Source of the DNA: Gulosibacter sediminis
Lineage (GTDB): Bacteria; Actinomycetota; Actinomycetes; Actinomycetales; Microbacteriaceae
Assembly: GCF_023370115.1 (NCBI RefSeq)
Contig: NZ_CP097160.1
Location: 1,550,001-1,614,000, forward strand
Direction of reading: 5' to 3'
DNA: 64,000 nt
Part shown: positions 55,209 through 64,000 of the stretch, piece after piece
Layout: each line of letters opens with the position of its first letter
Numbering within the stretch: the first letter of the stretch is position 1
Position numbers and translations under genes: made by a program
The notes under the pieces: model-generated
What the model saw: the letters and a program-made list of their open reading frames with translations, nothing else
Database searches by the model: none
What the model was told of the DNA's origin: nothing

Positions 55209-55281
55209 GTGACCCAGCTGTCCCATATCTGGCACGGGGGTATCTCTCCCTTCTGCGCCAATTATGGGACAGCTGGGTCAC
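55209..55281. repeat. Long palindrome with perfect 19-bp arms
   Basis: The 19-nt arm at 55209-55227 is exactly inverted at 55263-55281, with a 35-nt loop that can partly pair further (TGGCAC with GCGCCA). Too long and too far from either gene to be a simple terminator; it may be a dispersed repeat. Confidence 0.75.
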
Positions 55282-55365
55282 CTTGCCTCGTTGAGCAGAT
55301 GAGACAGCGAACTCGCCACGCACCGTTCACGACGTCACGGGGAAGAGCAACAAGAGCACAACGAG

Positions 55366-55402
55366 AAATCCCGCCCGCGGAGTTGTTCCTCGGGCGGGAT
55401 TT
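55366..55402 (-). terminator. Terminator downstream of aroG
   Basis: 12-bp perfect stem (AAATCCCGCCCG and its inverse) with a 13-nt loop, 14 nt after the aroG stop. Confidence 0.85.
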
Positions 55403-55416
55403 GTTCGTTGCGGTCG

Positions 55417-56787
55417 TTAGACCGAGCGCTGCTGCAGCAGCTCGGCCACGAGGAACGCGAGCTCGAGCGACTGCATGTGGTTGAGGCGCGGGTCGCAGAG
55501 CGACTCGTAGCGAGTCGCCAGAGCGTCCTCGTCGATGTGCTCCGAGCCGCCGAGGCACTCGGTCACGTCGTCGCCGGTGAGCTCAACGTGGATGCCGCCG
55601 GGGTGCGTGCCGGCCTGCTGGTGCGACTCGAAGAAGCCCTTGACCTCGTCGACGATGTCGTCGAAGTTGCGGGTCTTGAAGCCGCGCTCACTCGTGAAGC
55701 CGTTGCCGTGCATCGGGTCGGTGATCCACAGCGGAGTCGACTCCTCCTGCTTCGAGGCCTCGAGCAGGCCCGGCAGCACGTCGCGGATCTTGCCCGCGCC
55801 CATCCGGGTGATGAAGGTGAGGCGGCCGGGCTCGCGGTTCGGGTCGAGCTTCTCGATGATGCGGTGCATCGTCTCGGGCGTCGTCGACGGGCCGAGCTTC
55901 ACGCCGATCGGGTTGCGCACCCGCGAGAAGTAGTCCATGTGCGCCTCGTCGAGGTCGCGCGTGCGCTCGCCGATCCAGATGAAATGCGCCGAGGTGTCGT
56001 ACGGCAGGCCGGTGCGCGAGTCGATGCGGGTGAGGGCGCGCTCGTACTCGAGCAGCAGGCCCTCGTGGCCGACGTAGAACTCGACCTCCTTCATCGTCTC
56101 GAAGTCGGTGCCGGTGGCGGCCATGAACTTCAGGGCGCGGTCGATGTCGCGGGCCATCGCGTCGTACTTCGCGTTCGCGGGGTTCTGCGCGAAGCCGCGG
56201 TTCCACGCGTGCACCTCACGCATGTCGGCGAAGCCACCGGTGGTGAACGCGCGGATGAGATTGAGCGTCGACGACGAGACGTGGTAGCCCTCGAGCATGC
56301 GCTGCGGGTTCGGCGTGCGCGACGCCTCGGTGAAGGCGAAGTCGTTGACGATGTCGCCGCGGTAGGCGGGCAGCGTCACATTCTCGCGCGTCTCGGTGTC
56401 GCTCGAGCGCGGCTTCGCAAACTGGCCGGCCATGCGGCCCATCTTCACGACCGGCATCGATGCGCCGTAGGTAAGCACGAGTGCCATCTGGAGGATCGTC
56501 GAAACGCGCGCGCGGATCTTGTCGGCGGTCGCGCCGACGAAGGTCTCGGCACAGTCGCCGCCCTGCAGCACGAAGGCGTTGCCGGCCGCGGCATCGGCGA
56601 GGCGGGTGCGCAGGCGGTCAACCTCGCCCGCGAACACGAGCGGCGGACGCTTCGACAGGTCGTCGAACACGCGCGTCGCCTCGGCGGGGTCGGGCCAGGT
56701 CGGCTGCTGCTTGATCGGCAGCTCGCGCCACGCCTCAAGTCCGGGCAACGGCGAGGAGGTCGGCTGCAGAGTGGGCGTGTTGGTCAT
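55417..56787 (-). CDS. aroG: 3-deoxy-7-phosphoheptulonate synthase, class II
   Basis: First enzyme of the shikimate pathway, joining phosphoenolpyruvate and erythrose 4-phosphate. It has 456 aa, the length of plant-like class II enzymes. Family blocks are QQPTWPD, LQGGDCAETF, VKMGRMAGQFAKPRS, GDIVNDFAF, KLGPSTTPETM and DPMHGNGFTS. In other actinobacteria this type is feedback regulated, partly with chorismate mutase, which is not in the window. It ends with its own terminator. Confidence 0.96.
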   Translation of the reverse strand: MTNTPTLQPTSSPLPGLEAWRELPIKQQPTWPDPAEATRVFDDLSKRPPLVFAGEVDRLRTRLADAAAGNAFVLQGGDCAETFVGATADKIRARVSTILQMALVLTYGASMPVVKMGRMAGQFAKPRSSDTETRENVTLPAYRGDIVNDFAFTEASRTPNPQRMLEGYHVSSSTLNLIRAFTTGGFADMREVHAWNRGFAQNPANAKYDAMARDIDRALKFMAATGTDFETMKEVEFYVGHEGLLLEYERALTRIDSRTGLPYDTSAHFIWIGERTRDLDEAHMDYFSRVRNPIGVKLGPSTTPETMHRIIEKLDPNREPGRLTFITRMGAGKIRDVLPGLLEASKQEESTPLWITDPMHGNGFTSERGFKTRNFDDIVDEVKGFFESHQQAGTHPGGIHVELTGDDVTECLGGSEHIDEDALATRYESLCDPRLNHMQSLELAFLVAELLQQRSV

Positions 56788-56879
56788 GCGGAAGTGTCTT
56801 TCTTCAATGGGGCTCGGGTACGTGTGGAGATGCCGTCTGTCTCGGGCAACGCGTGGGGTTCGGGCGGAATTCCCCAGGG

Positions 56880-57575
56880 CTAGGCGGCGGCGATTGCGCG
56901 GTTCTTATACGACGACGCATAGCCGTCGACATATTCCTGATCGCTCAGCGCGGCGATCTCGCTCATGACTTCGTCGGTGATCGAGCGCAGGATAAACCGG
57001 TTCGGCTCCATACCCTGATATCGCGAGAATTCGATGGGCTTGCCGAAGCGGATGCCGACCTTGCCAGGCCGCGGGCGCTTGGCGCCAGGGGGCATGATCT
57101 TCTCGGCGTCGACCATCACCACGGGCACCACCTGCACAGGGCGCTCGCACTCGAGGATCATGCGCGCGATGCCGGTGCGGCCGCGATACAGGCGGGCGTC
57201 GGGGCTGCGAGTGCCCTCGGGGTAGATGCCGAGCCAGTCGCCGCGGTTGAGCACTTCGAGGCCCGTGCGCAGCGACGCTTCGGAGGCCTTGCCGCCCGAG
57301 CGGTCGATCGAGAGCATGCCGGTCGACTTAAAGAACCAGCGCACGAACGCGCCCTTGATGCCTTTGCCGGTGAAGTACTCGGATTTGGCGAGAAAGTAGA
57401 TGCGGCGGCGCAGTACGAGCGGGAGCAAAAAGGAGTCGATCACCGAGAGGTGATTCGAGGCAAAGATGACTGCCCCCTTTTTCCGCGGGAGGTGTTCAGC
57501 CCCGACAACTTCCGGTCCAAAAAGACTCCGAAGGATGGGGCCAGCCACAATGTGCTTGAGCAGCCAATAAATCAT
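56880..57575 (-). CDS. plsC: 1-acyl-sn-glycerol-3-phosphate acyltransferase
   Basis: Adds the second acyl chain to lysophosphatidic acid in phospholipid synthesis at the membrane. It has 231 aa from ATG 57575, chosen because related proteins begin with MxYWLLKHxVAGP; the frame is open to 57617. Catalytic motif NHLSVID (HxxxxD) is near residue 45 and the substrate motif YPEGTRS near 125. It is divergent from fadD, so both genes together suggest acyl-lipid metabolism. Confidence 0.92.
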   Translation of the reverse strand: MIYWLLKHIVAGPILRSLFGPEVVGAEHLPRKKGAVIFASNHLSVIDSFLLPLVLRRRIYFLAKSEYFTGKGIKGAFVRWFFKSTGMLSIDRSGGKASEASLRTGLEVLNRGDWLGIYPEGTRSPDARLYRGRTGIARMILECERPVQVVPVVMVDAEKIMPPGAKRPRPGKVGIRFGKPIEFSRYQGMEPNRFILRSITDEVMSEIAALSDQEYVDGYASSYKNRAIAAA

Positions 57576-57729
57576 GCGGGACCATACCTCCAATTGCGCG
57601 ACTGCAATCATACCCACCTGGGCGCCCCGCTCGGAGAATCCTCATAGGATCCCAACGAGGCCGATGCAATGAAGCAACCGCCAAAGATGACGCGCAATCA
57701 ACCCACAACTCGACGAGGAGCCACCCCAT

Positions 57730-59586
57730 ATGTCCGGTACCCCGAAGTCGGGAGCACAGGGAGGCGGGGTGCGAGAACGCATCACTCCTCCGGTCGTGCC
57801 CGCTGACCCCGATCTCAACATCACCGATCTGCTGCACAAGCAGCTCGATCTGCGACCCAATGCGGCACTGTTCTCAGTACCGAAGGGTGACGGTTGGCGC
57901 GATATCTCCACCCGCGAGTTCGTCGACGACGTGAACTCGATCGCCAAGGGGTTCATCGCCGCTGGCGTTCAGCCCGGCGACCGCATCGCCTTCCTCTGCG
58001 TCACGAGCTACGAGTGGACGCTCATCGACTACGCGCTCATGACCGCCGGCGCGGTGATGGTGCCGGTCTACGAGACAAGCTCGGCCTCGCAGGTGGCCTG
58101 GATGCTCACCGACTCGGGTGCCAAGGGCATTCTGGCCGAAGACGAGAAGCTCGCCGGCCGCTACGACGAGATCGGCGAAGGCCGGCCCGAGGTGCGGTGG
58201 CGCTGGACGATGAGCGAGGGCGCGCTCGACCAGCTGCGCGAGGCCGGCAAATCGGTCACGGATGCGCAGCTCGAGCAGGCGCGCACGCAGGCGAAGGCCG
58301 ACGACGTCGCGACCATCATCTACACCTCCGGCTCGACCGGCCGCCCGAAGGGTACCGTGCTCACGCACGCGAACTTCGTCGAGCTCGTGCGCAACATCGA
58401 GGAGCCGCTGTCGCCGCTCGTGCGCAAGCCCGGCGCATCCACCCTGCTGTTTATCACGCTCGCGCACGTGTTCGCCCGGCTCATCTCGATTCTCTGCGTC
58501 TCGACGGGCGTCAAGGTGGGCCACCAGCACGACACCTCACAGCTCGTGCCGGCGCTCGGCTCGTTCCGCCCGACGTTCCTGCTCGCGGTGCCGCGCGTTT
58601 TTGAGAAGGTCTATAACTCGGCCCTGCAGAAGGCGACCGAGGGCGGCAAGCGCAAGATCTTCGAGCGCGCCGTGAAGATCGGCGTCGCATACTCGCGGGC
58701 CCTCGACGAAGAAAAGGTGCCGCTCGGCCTCAAGCTGCAGTTTATGATCTACGACCGGCTCGTGTTCAAGAAGCTGCGCGAGACCCTCGGCGGCCGCGTC
58801 GAGCACGCCGTCTCGGGTTCGGCGCCGCTCGGCCTGTTCCTCGGCCACTTCTACCGCGCGCTCGGCGTGCAGGTGCTTGAGGGCTATGGCCTCACCGAGA
58901 CGACGGCACCCGTGTCGGTGAACCTGCCCGGCGCGTTCAAGGTCGGCACCGTCGGCCCGCCCCTGCCCGGCGTCGGCGTGCGCATCGATGACGACGACGA
59001 GATTCTCGTCAAGGGCGTCGACGTGTTCCGCGAGTACCTCAACAACCCCGAGGCAACGGCCGATGCCTTCACCGAGGACGGCTGGTTCCGCACCGGCGAC
59101 CTCGGCCGCCTCGACGCCGACGGCTACCTGACGATCACCGGTCGTAAGAAGGACATCATCGTGACGGCGGGCGGCAAGAATGTCGCGCCGGCGACGTTTG
59201 AAGACCCGATCCGCGCCGACACGATCGTCGGCGAGTGCGTCGTCGTGGGTGACCAGAAGCCGTTCATCTCGGCCGTGATAACGCTCGACCCCGAGATGCT
59301 GCCGAAGTGGCTCGAAACGCGGGGGCTCGACCCGAACCTCTCGCTCGCCGAGGCCGCCGAGAACGACAAGGTGCGCGCGCACTTGCAGTCGGTCATCGAT
59401 CGCGCGAACACGCGCGTGTCGCGGGCCGAGTCGATTCGCGAGTTCCGCATCCTCGACTATGTCTTCAGCATCGACGACGGCACGCTCACGCCGAAGCTAT
59501 CGATCAAGCGCAACGTCGTGCTCGAACGCATCGCGCCGGTTATCGCCGAGATCTACTCGAAGACCTCGTCGGTGCCCACGCTCTAG
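57730..59586 (+). CDS. fadD: Long-chain fatty acid-CoA ligase (AMP-forming)
   Basis: Activates fatty acids to acyl-CoA via an acyl-AMP. It has 618 aa. The AMP-binding motif YTSGSTGRPKGTVLTH is near residue 195, YGLTETTAPV near 385, GWFRTGDLG near 450 and the hinge GRKKDIIVTAGGKNVAP just after. The layout is like FadD15 of M. tuberculosis, which lies in the same neighbourhood. GAGGAG precedes ATG 57730. Confidence 0.94.
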   Translation: MSGTPKSGAQGGGVRERITPPVVPADPDLNITDLLHKQLDLRPNAALFSVPKGDGWRDISTREFVDDVNSIAKGFIAAGVQPGDRIAFLCVTSYEWTLIDYALMTAGAVMVPVYETSSASQVAWMLTDSGAKGILAEDEKLAGRYDEIGEGRPEVRWRWTMSEGALDQLREAGKSVTDAQLEQARTQAKADDVATIIYTSGSTGRPKGTVLTHANFVELVRNIEEPLSPLVRKPGASTLLFITLAHVFARLISILCVSTGVKVGHQHDTSQLVPALGSFRPTFLLAVPRVFEKVYNSALQKATEGGKRKIFERAVKIGVAYSRALDEEKVPLGLKLQFMIYDRLVFKKLRETLGGRVEHAVSGSAPLGLFLGHFYRALGVQVLEGYGLTETTAPVSVNLPGAFKVGTVGPPLPGVGVRIDDDDEILVKGVDVFREYLNNPEATADAFTEDGWFRTGDLGRLDADGYLTITGRKKDIIVTAGGKNVAPATFEDPIRADTIVGECVVVGDQKPFISAVITLDPEMLPKWLETRGLDPNLSLAEAAENDKVRAHLQSVIDRANTRVSRAESIREFRILDYVFSIDDGTLTPKLSIKRNVVLERIAPVIAEIYSKTSSVPTL

Positions 59587-59603
59587 CGCCCGCGCCCCAC
59601 TGC

Positions 59604-59638
59604 CGAGAGCGGCTGGTTCTTAGAACCAGTCGCTCTCG
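59604..59638. terminator. Bidirectional hairpin between fadD and def, overlapping the def stop codon
   Basis: 16-bp stem with one G·T pair and a 3-nt loop formed by the def stop codon itself (59620-59622). It begins 17 nt after the fadD stop and lies at the shared end of two convergent genes. Confidence 0.8.
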
Positions 59639-60111
59639 CGGATTTCCCGGAGGGCGAGCCTGCGCTGGTCCTTCGCGAGCGTGTCGACGTAGACGGTGCC
59701 GTTGAGGTGATCGGTCTCGTGCTGCAGCATCTGCGCCATAACGCCGGTGCCTTCGAGCACGACTTCCTCGCCCTCGAGATCGATGCCGCGCACGCGCGCG
59801 TACGGGTAGCGCTTGGTTGGGAACCAGAGGCCGGGCACCGAAAGGCAGCCCTCATCGATCTCGGTCGGCTCGCCCGACACCTCTTCGAGCACGGGGTTGA
59901 TGACGTAGCCGACCTTGCCGTCGACGTTGTAACTGAACGCGCGCAGGGGCACGCCGATCTGTGGCGCGGCCACGCCCGCGCGACCATCCATATCGGTCGT
60001 CTCGACGAGATCGGCGATGAGGCTGCGGATGCGGTCGTCGATCTTCGTGATCGGGTCGGCCTCCGTGCGCAGCACGGGGTCGCCGTAGTACCGGATGTCG
60101 CGAATGGTCAC
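59620..60111 (-). CDS. def: Peptide deformylase
   Basis: Removes the formyl group from the N-terminal methionine of new proteins. It has 163 aa with the three motifs of the metal site: [17 protein letters not shown] with the metal cysteine, and QHETDHLNG (HExxH). Its start overlaps the end of mtr by 4 nt (ATGA). The last codons lie in the convergent terminator hairpin. Confidence 0.96.
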   Translation of the reverse strand: MTIRDIRYYGDPVLRTEADPITKIDDRIRSLIADLVETTDMDGRAGVAAPQIGVPLRAFSYNVDGKVGYVINPVLEEVSGEPTEIDEGCLSVPGLWFPTKRYPYARVRGIDLEGEEVVLEGTGVMAQMLQHETDHLNGTVYVDTLAKDQRRLALREIRESDWF

Positions 60112-61520
60112 GCTTGCAGTTCCTCCTCCGCCTTCAGTAGGGCGTTCTCGATGATTTCAGTGGCGGCCGGATGCGGCCAATACTGTCCGCGCGCGAGGCC
60201 GCGCACGCTCTGGTCGAAGCTCGCGGCCTGCAGCAGCGGCTGCAGGAGGATCGGCGCGTCGGGGCCGATGATGTGCGCGCCGAGCAGCTTGCCGGTGACG
60301 CGTTCGACGACGATCTTGAGGAAACTCACCTCGTCGTCGAGCGCCCATCCCCAGGCGGTCCAGCCGTAGTCGTGGCGCACCTCGAACGCGTCGATGCCCT
60401 GCTCGCTGGCTTCGGCGAGCGTGAGCCCGAAGTGGGCTACCTCGGGGGCGCTGAACACCGCGTACGGCACCGGGCCGAGCGTGTTTGCCGCGAGTGCGTC
60501 ACCGCGGGCCGCGCGGCGGAGGTTTTCCGCGACGATGCGCGCATCCTGGTTCGCAACGTGCTTGAGCTGGTGCGGCGACGAGATGTCGCCGAGGGCGTAG
60601 AGGCCGTCGACGGGCCCGCCACCGCGGAGCACGCGCTGGTGTAGGTCGACCGTGAGCGTGCCGTCGTCGCGCACGTCGAAGCCGGCCACGTCGACGCCGA
60701 GGCGGTCGGTGTTCGCGATGCGCCCGGCGGCCACGAGCACGAGCTCTGCCGTGAGCTCACCCCCGTCGTCGAGCGTGAGTTGCCAGCCTGATTCGGTGTG
60801 CTCGGCTGCGGCGACCGTGACGCCGGTGCGCACCGACCACTGTTCGCCCGCGAGCTTGGTGAACGCCTCGGAGACGTCGGCGTCGGCGCTGCGGAGCAGC
60901 GGCGAACGGTTGAGTTGTGTGACCTCGACGCCAAAAGCCGAGTAGACCGCGGCGAACTCCGACGCGACGGCACCGCCGCCGATGACAACCAGGCTCGCGG
61001 GCAGCGCGTCGAGCCGCAGCGCGTCGTCGCTCGAGATCACGGTGTCGCCGAACGGCAGGGTAGGCAGCTCGCGCGGCCGCGAGCCGGCGGCGATGACGAT
61101 GCGCTCACCGCGCAGGCGTCGCCCGCTCACTGTTGTGAGCTCACGCTCCCCCGTGAACTGCACGGTCTCGCGCACGAGCGAGATGTTCGGCTCACCGTGA
61201 TCGCGGTAGGCCTCGCCGCCCTGCGAAATCGAGTCGATGCGACCGAAGACGCGGTCGCGCACGGCGGCCCAGTCGAGCTCGGCCGAGCCGTGCACGCCGA
61301 GGTGGCCGCCCTGACGCACCTCGCGGGCGACGTCGCTCGGGTGCACGAACATCTTCGTCGGGATGCAGCCGGCGTTGAGGCACGTGCCTCCGAACCAGCG
61401 ACCGTCGTCGACGATCGCGATGCGCCAATCAGCGAAGTCCGGCCCGGGAATCGTGTTGCCCGAACCGGCCCCGATGATGATGAGGTCGAACTCCTCGTAC
61501 TCGGTCTGGGGCACGGCCAT
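60108..61520 (-). CDS. mtr: Mycothione reductase
   Basis: FAD- and NADPH-dependent disulfide reductase that regenerates mycothiol, the actinobacterial low-molecular thiol. It has 470 aa from ATG 61520. FAD-binding [10 protein letters not shown], the redox-active pair in [15 protein letters not shown], a NAD(P) fold ([16 protein letters not shown]) and the dimerisation domain follow the glutathione reductase plan; the N-terminal motif GSGN fits the mycothione branch. A GTG at 61514 has a better placed AAGGG and may be the true start. A 13-bp hairpin covers this start region. Confidence 0.92.
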   Translation of the reverse strand: MAVPQTEYEEFDLIIIGAGSGNTIPGPDFADWRIAIVDDGRWFGGTCLNAGCIPTKMFVHPSDVAREVRQGGHLGVHGSAELDWAAVRDRVFGRIDSISQGGEAYRDHGEPNISLVRETVQFTGERELTTVSGRRLRGERIVIAAGSRPRELPTLPFGDTVISSDDALRLDALPASLVVIGGGAVASEFAAVYSAFGVEVTQLNRSPLLRSADADVSEAFTKLAGEQWSVRTGVTVAAAEHTESGWQLTLDDGGELTAELVLVAAGRIANTDRLGVDVAGFDVRDDGTLTVDLHQRVLRGGGPVDGLYALGDISSPHQLKHVANQDARIVAENLRRAARGDALAANTLGPVPYAVFSAPEVAHFGLTLAEASEQGIDAFEVRHDYGWTAWGWALDDEVSFLKIVVERVTGKLLGAHIIGPDAPILLQPLLQAASFDQSVRGLARGQYWPHPAATEIIENALLKAEEELQA

Positions 61521-61547
61521 CCCTTCGTCATGCGGGGATGGCCGTGC
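61511..61547. promoter_or_regulatory. Hairpin between pyc and mtr covering the mtr start
   Basis: Perfect 13-bp arms (GCACGGCCATCCC and its inverse) with an 11-nt loop. The left arm contains the mtr start codons and the loop side holds the ribosome binding site, so folding on the mtr transcript would hide initiation. It is also placed to end pyc transcripts. Confidence 0.6.
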
Positions 61548-61552
61548 GCGCG

Positions 61553-64000
61553 CTATTCGGCGCCGATCAGCCCGCTGCTGTCTGCGGGTCGGATGACGGC
61601 AACGAGATCGCCGTTGTCAACCGACTGCGATGCCTGCTGGAGCACCACCCGCTCAATCGTACCCGCGACGCTCGCGGTAATTGCCGCCTCCATCTTCATG
61701 GCCTCGATGGTCGCGATCTGGTCGCCCTGCGCGACCTCCTGGCCCGCCTCGACGCGCACCGTTACGGTGCCCGAGAACGGCGCCGCGACGTGGCCCGCGT
61801 TGTTCGGGTCGGCCTTCTCGCGCTCGATCTCCTCGACCTTGACGCTGCGGTCGCGCACGAGCACGGGGCGCAGCTGGCCGTTCAGCGTGGCCATGACGGT
61901 GCGGGTGCCCGACTCGTCCGGCTCACCGATCGCCTCGAGCGTGATGAATAGGTCGACGCCCTTCTCGAGTGGCACCCGGTACTCCTCGCCGGGCTCGAGC
62001 CCGTAGAGGTAGTCAAGCGTGTCGAGCTTCGACAGGTCGCCGAACAGCGCGCGGATGTCTTCGAAGATCGCGGTCGGCTGCGGGAACAGCAGGCGGTTCA
62101 GGGTCGCCCGACGAGTTGCCGAGTCGCCCGCGAGGTCGGCCTCGTCCTGCGCACTGAGCGGTTTCACGTCGATGTTCGGCTGCTGACCGCGCAGTGCCTT
62201 CGTGCGGAAGGGCTCGGGCCAGCCGCCCGGCAGGTCGCCGAGTTCGCCGGCAAGGAAGCCCGTGACCGACGCGGGAATGTCGTAATTCTCGGGGTGCTCC
62301 TCGAAGTCCTTCGGGTCGGCGTTGACGGCCACGAGGTGGAGCGCGAGGTCACCAACGACCTTCGACGACGGCGTCACCTTCGGCAGGCGGCCGAGGATTC
62401 GGTCGGCCTCGGCGTACATGTCTTCGATGCGCTCGAAGTCGTTCGCGAGGCCGAGCGCGATCGCCTGCTGGCGCAGGTTCGACAGCTGCCCGCCCGGAAT
62501 CTCGTGGCGGTAGACGCGACCGGTCGGCGACGGCAGACCGGACTCGAACGGGCGGTAGATCGCGCGCACGGCCTCCCAGTACGGCTCAAGGTCGGTGACC
62601 GCCTGCAGGTCGAAGCCGGTGTCGCGCTCGGTGTTCGCAAGCGCCGCGACAAGCGCGCTCATCGAAACCTGGCTCGTCGTGCCCGACATCGGCGCGGCAG
62701 CGACGTCGACCGCATCCACCCCGGCGTTGCTCGCGGCGACGAGCGTGGCGAGCTGGCCACCAGCCGTGTCGTGCGTGTGCAGGTGCACCGGCAGGTCAAA
62801 GCGCTCGCGCAGCGCCGCGACCAGCTTCGTCGCCGCTGCGGGGCGCAGCAACCCGGCCATGTCCTTGATCGCGAGCACGTGCGCGCCCGCGTCGACGATG
62901 CGCTCGGCCAGCTCGAGGTAGTAGTCGAGCGTATAGAGCTCCTCGGCCGGGTCAAGCAGATTGCCGGTGTAGCACATGGCCACCTCGGCGACCGCGCTGC
63001 CGGTCTCGAGCACGGCGTCGATCGCCGGGCGCATCTGCTCGACGTCGTTGAGCGCGTCGAAGATGCGGAAGATGTCGACGCCCGTGTCGGTCGCCTCACG
63101 CACGAACGCGTCGGTGAGCGCGGTCGGGTAGGGCGTGTAGCCGACGGTGTTGCGGCCGCGCAGCAGCATCTGCACCGGGATGTTCGGCAGTTCGGCGCTG
63201 AGGCGCGCGAGGCGCTCCCACGGGTCCTCCCCGAGGAACCGGAGGGCGACGTCGTAGGTCGCGCCGCCCCAGGCTTCCATCGAGAGCAGCTCCGGCAACT
63301 CGTTCGCGACGTGCGGCGCGACCTCGAGCAGGTCGGTCGTGCGCACGCGGGTCGCGAGCAGCGACTGGTGCGCGTCGCGGAACGTCGTGTCGGTCACGCG
63401 CAGGCGGGGGTCGGCGCGCAGCTGCGCCGCCCATCCGGCCGGGCCAAGCTCGCGCAGCAGCTGGCGCTGGCCGCGGAGCTCGCCGGCCTGTTCAAGGGCC
63501 GGCAGCTTGAGGCGCGGCTGTACCGTCGCGGGCCGCTCGCCGTTGGGCTTGTTCACCGTGACGTCGGCGAGCCAGTTGAGGATCTTCGTGCCGCGGTTCG
63601 CCGACTTGCGGTACTGCAGCAGCTCGGGTCGCTTCTCGATGAAATCGGTCGAGACTTCGCCGGCGACGAAGGCCTCATCGCCGAGCACACCCTCAATAAA
63701 GGGAATGTTCGTCGCGATGCCGCGGATGCGGAACTCGCTCAGCGCGCGCCGGGCCCGGCTCACGGCGGTGCGGAAGTCGCTGCCGTGAGCGATGAGCTTG
63801 AGCAGCAGCGAGTCGAAGTAAGGCAGCACCTCGGCACCGGTCGCGACGGTGCCGCCGTCGATGCGGATGCCCGAGCCGCCGGCCGAGCGGTAGGCGGTGA
63901 TGGTGCCCGAGTCGGGGCGGAAGTCCTGCGACGGGTCTTCCGTCGTGATGCGGCACTGGATCGCGTAGCCGCGGCGTTCAATCGCTTCCTGCTCGAGGCC
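61553..64000 (-). CDS. pyc: Pyruvate carboxylase, C-terminal part (5' end outside window)
   Basis: Biotin-dependent enzyme converting pyruvate to oxaloacetate. The frame is open to the right edge, so about 815 residues are visible. In order: the end of the biotin carboxylase domain (FDSLLLKLIAHG), the carboxyltransferase barrel with DTTFRDAHQSLLATR and the metal-binding HLHTHDTAG, the conserved carboxylase domain, and the biotinyl domain with the lysine in IEAMKMEA. The apparent Met at 63829 is an internal GTG and not the gene start. Located just upstream of mtr. Confidence 0.96.
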   Translation of the reverse strand, partial: GLEQEAIERRGYAIQCRITTEDPSQDFRPDSGTITAYRSAGGSGIRIDGGTVATGAEVLPYFDSLLLKLIAHGSDFRTAVSRARRALSEFRIRGIATNIPFIEGVLGDEAFVAGEVSTDFIEKRPELLQYRKSANRGTKILNWLADVTVNKPNGERPATVQPRLKLPALEQAGELRGQRQLLRELGPAGWAAQLRADPRLRVTDTTFRDAHQSLLATRVRTTDLLEVAPHVANELPELLSMEAWGGATYDVALRFLGEDPWERLARLSAELPNIPVQMLLRGRNTVGYTPYPTALTDAFVREATDTGVDIFRIFDALNDVEQMRPAIDAVLETGSAVAEVAMCYTGNLLDPAEELYTLDYYLELAERIVDAGAHVLAIKDMAGLLRPAAATKLVAALRERFDLPVHLHTHDTAGGQLATLVAASNAGVDAVDVAAAPMSGTTSQVSMSALVAALANTERDTGFDLQAVTDLEPYWEAVRAIYRPFESGLPSPTGRVYRHEIPGGQLSNLRQQAIALGLANDFERIEDMYAEADRILGRLPKVTPSSKVVGDLALHLVAVNADPKDFEEHPENYDIPASVTGFLAGELGDLPGGWPEPFRTKALRGQQPNIDVKPLSAQDEADLAGDSATRRATLNRLLFPQPTAIFEDIRALFGDLSKLDTLDYLYGLEPGEEYRVPLEKGVDLFITLEAIGEPDESGTRTVMATLNGQLRPVLVRDRSVKVEEIEREKADPNNAGHVAAPFSGTVTVRVEAGQEVAQGDQIATIEAMKMEAAITASVAGTIERVVLQQASQSVDNGDLVAVIRPADSSGLIGAE

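Larger units (their letters stand above)
55045..55416. other. Repeat-rich intergenic region between the kinase gene and aroG
   Basis: 372 nt between two convergent genes. It holds two palindromic elements (55142-55189 and 55209-55281) and the aroG terminator (55366-55402). The short open frames across it have no recognisable product. Nothing else is seen. Confidence 0.75.

Noticed and set aside
55045-55365. Small plus-strand open frames in the kinase-aroG gap (up to 119 codons)
   Set aside because: They run through palindromic repeats and the aroG terminator, and show no start signals or recognisable domains.
1-64000. tRNA, rRNA, insertion sequences, prophage or integrase genes
   Set aside because: None was recognised; gaps are short and protein products are metabolic, transport, division or respiratory.

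Overview
The window is about 64 kb of high-GC DNA whose gene content and order are actinobacterial and most like the family Microbacteriaceae; the genus cannot be fixed from the sequence alone. Supporting signs are a cytochrome bcc-aa3 supercomplex with a diheme QcrC and the actinobacterial CtaF subunit, a mycothione reductase, a Wag31/SepF division cluster without ftsA, class II DAHP synthase, and a PASTA kinase beside an Rv2175c-type protein. From memory, much of the order parallels the M. tuberculosis Rv2145c-Rv2204c region.

Layout. 1-3.5 kb: qcrB (cut by the window edge), qcrA, qcrC, ctaE on the minus strand, divergent from trpD, ptsH and a small membrane protein. 5.5-10.3 kb: a winged-helix protein, then ctaF, ctaD, ctaC and erpA. 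10.4-21.4 kb: an M20 dipeptidase followed by a tightly packed accessory operon (solute-binding lipoprotein, two permeases, a double ATPase, two luciferase-like flavin monooxygenases and a large FAD/NAD(P)-binding protein). 21.7-24.4 kb: a DUF3043 gene and a divergent ArsR-like repressor/MFS exporter pair around a perfect 30-bp palindrome. 24.5-33.8 kb: pyrD, nrdR, hisD, dnaE, an RluA synthase, lspA, wag31, yggT. 33.9-50.7 kb: sepF, yggS, ftsZ, ftsQ, murC, murG, ftsW, murD, mraY, murF, murE, ftsI, an ftsL-like gene, rsmH and mraZ, that is, the division and cell wall cluster. 51-64 kb: DUF3040, a polyprenyl synthase, the Rv2175c-like gene, a PASTA kinase, aroG, plsC, fadD, def, mtr and the 3' part of pyc.

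How it fits together. The respiratory genes encode one menaquinol-to-oxygen chain, with ErpA able to supply Fe-S cluster maturation. The dcw genes carry out peptidoglycan precursor synthesis and septation, with MraZ-type repeats in front of mraZ and a PASTA kinase nearby. The accessory operon looks like uptake plus oxidative breakdown of an unidentified small molecule.

The most unusual protein is MurE: it lies in the normal dcw position with an intact frame, but it has lost most of the residues that define an active MurE ligase. Other points of interest are phased repeat arrays, palindromic intergenic elements, and several genes whose -10 box lies only 6-7 nt before the start codon, which suggests leaderless transcripts. 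No tRNA, rRNA, CRISPR array, insertion sequence or prophage was seen.
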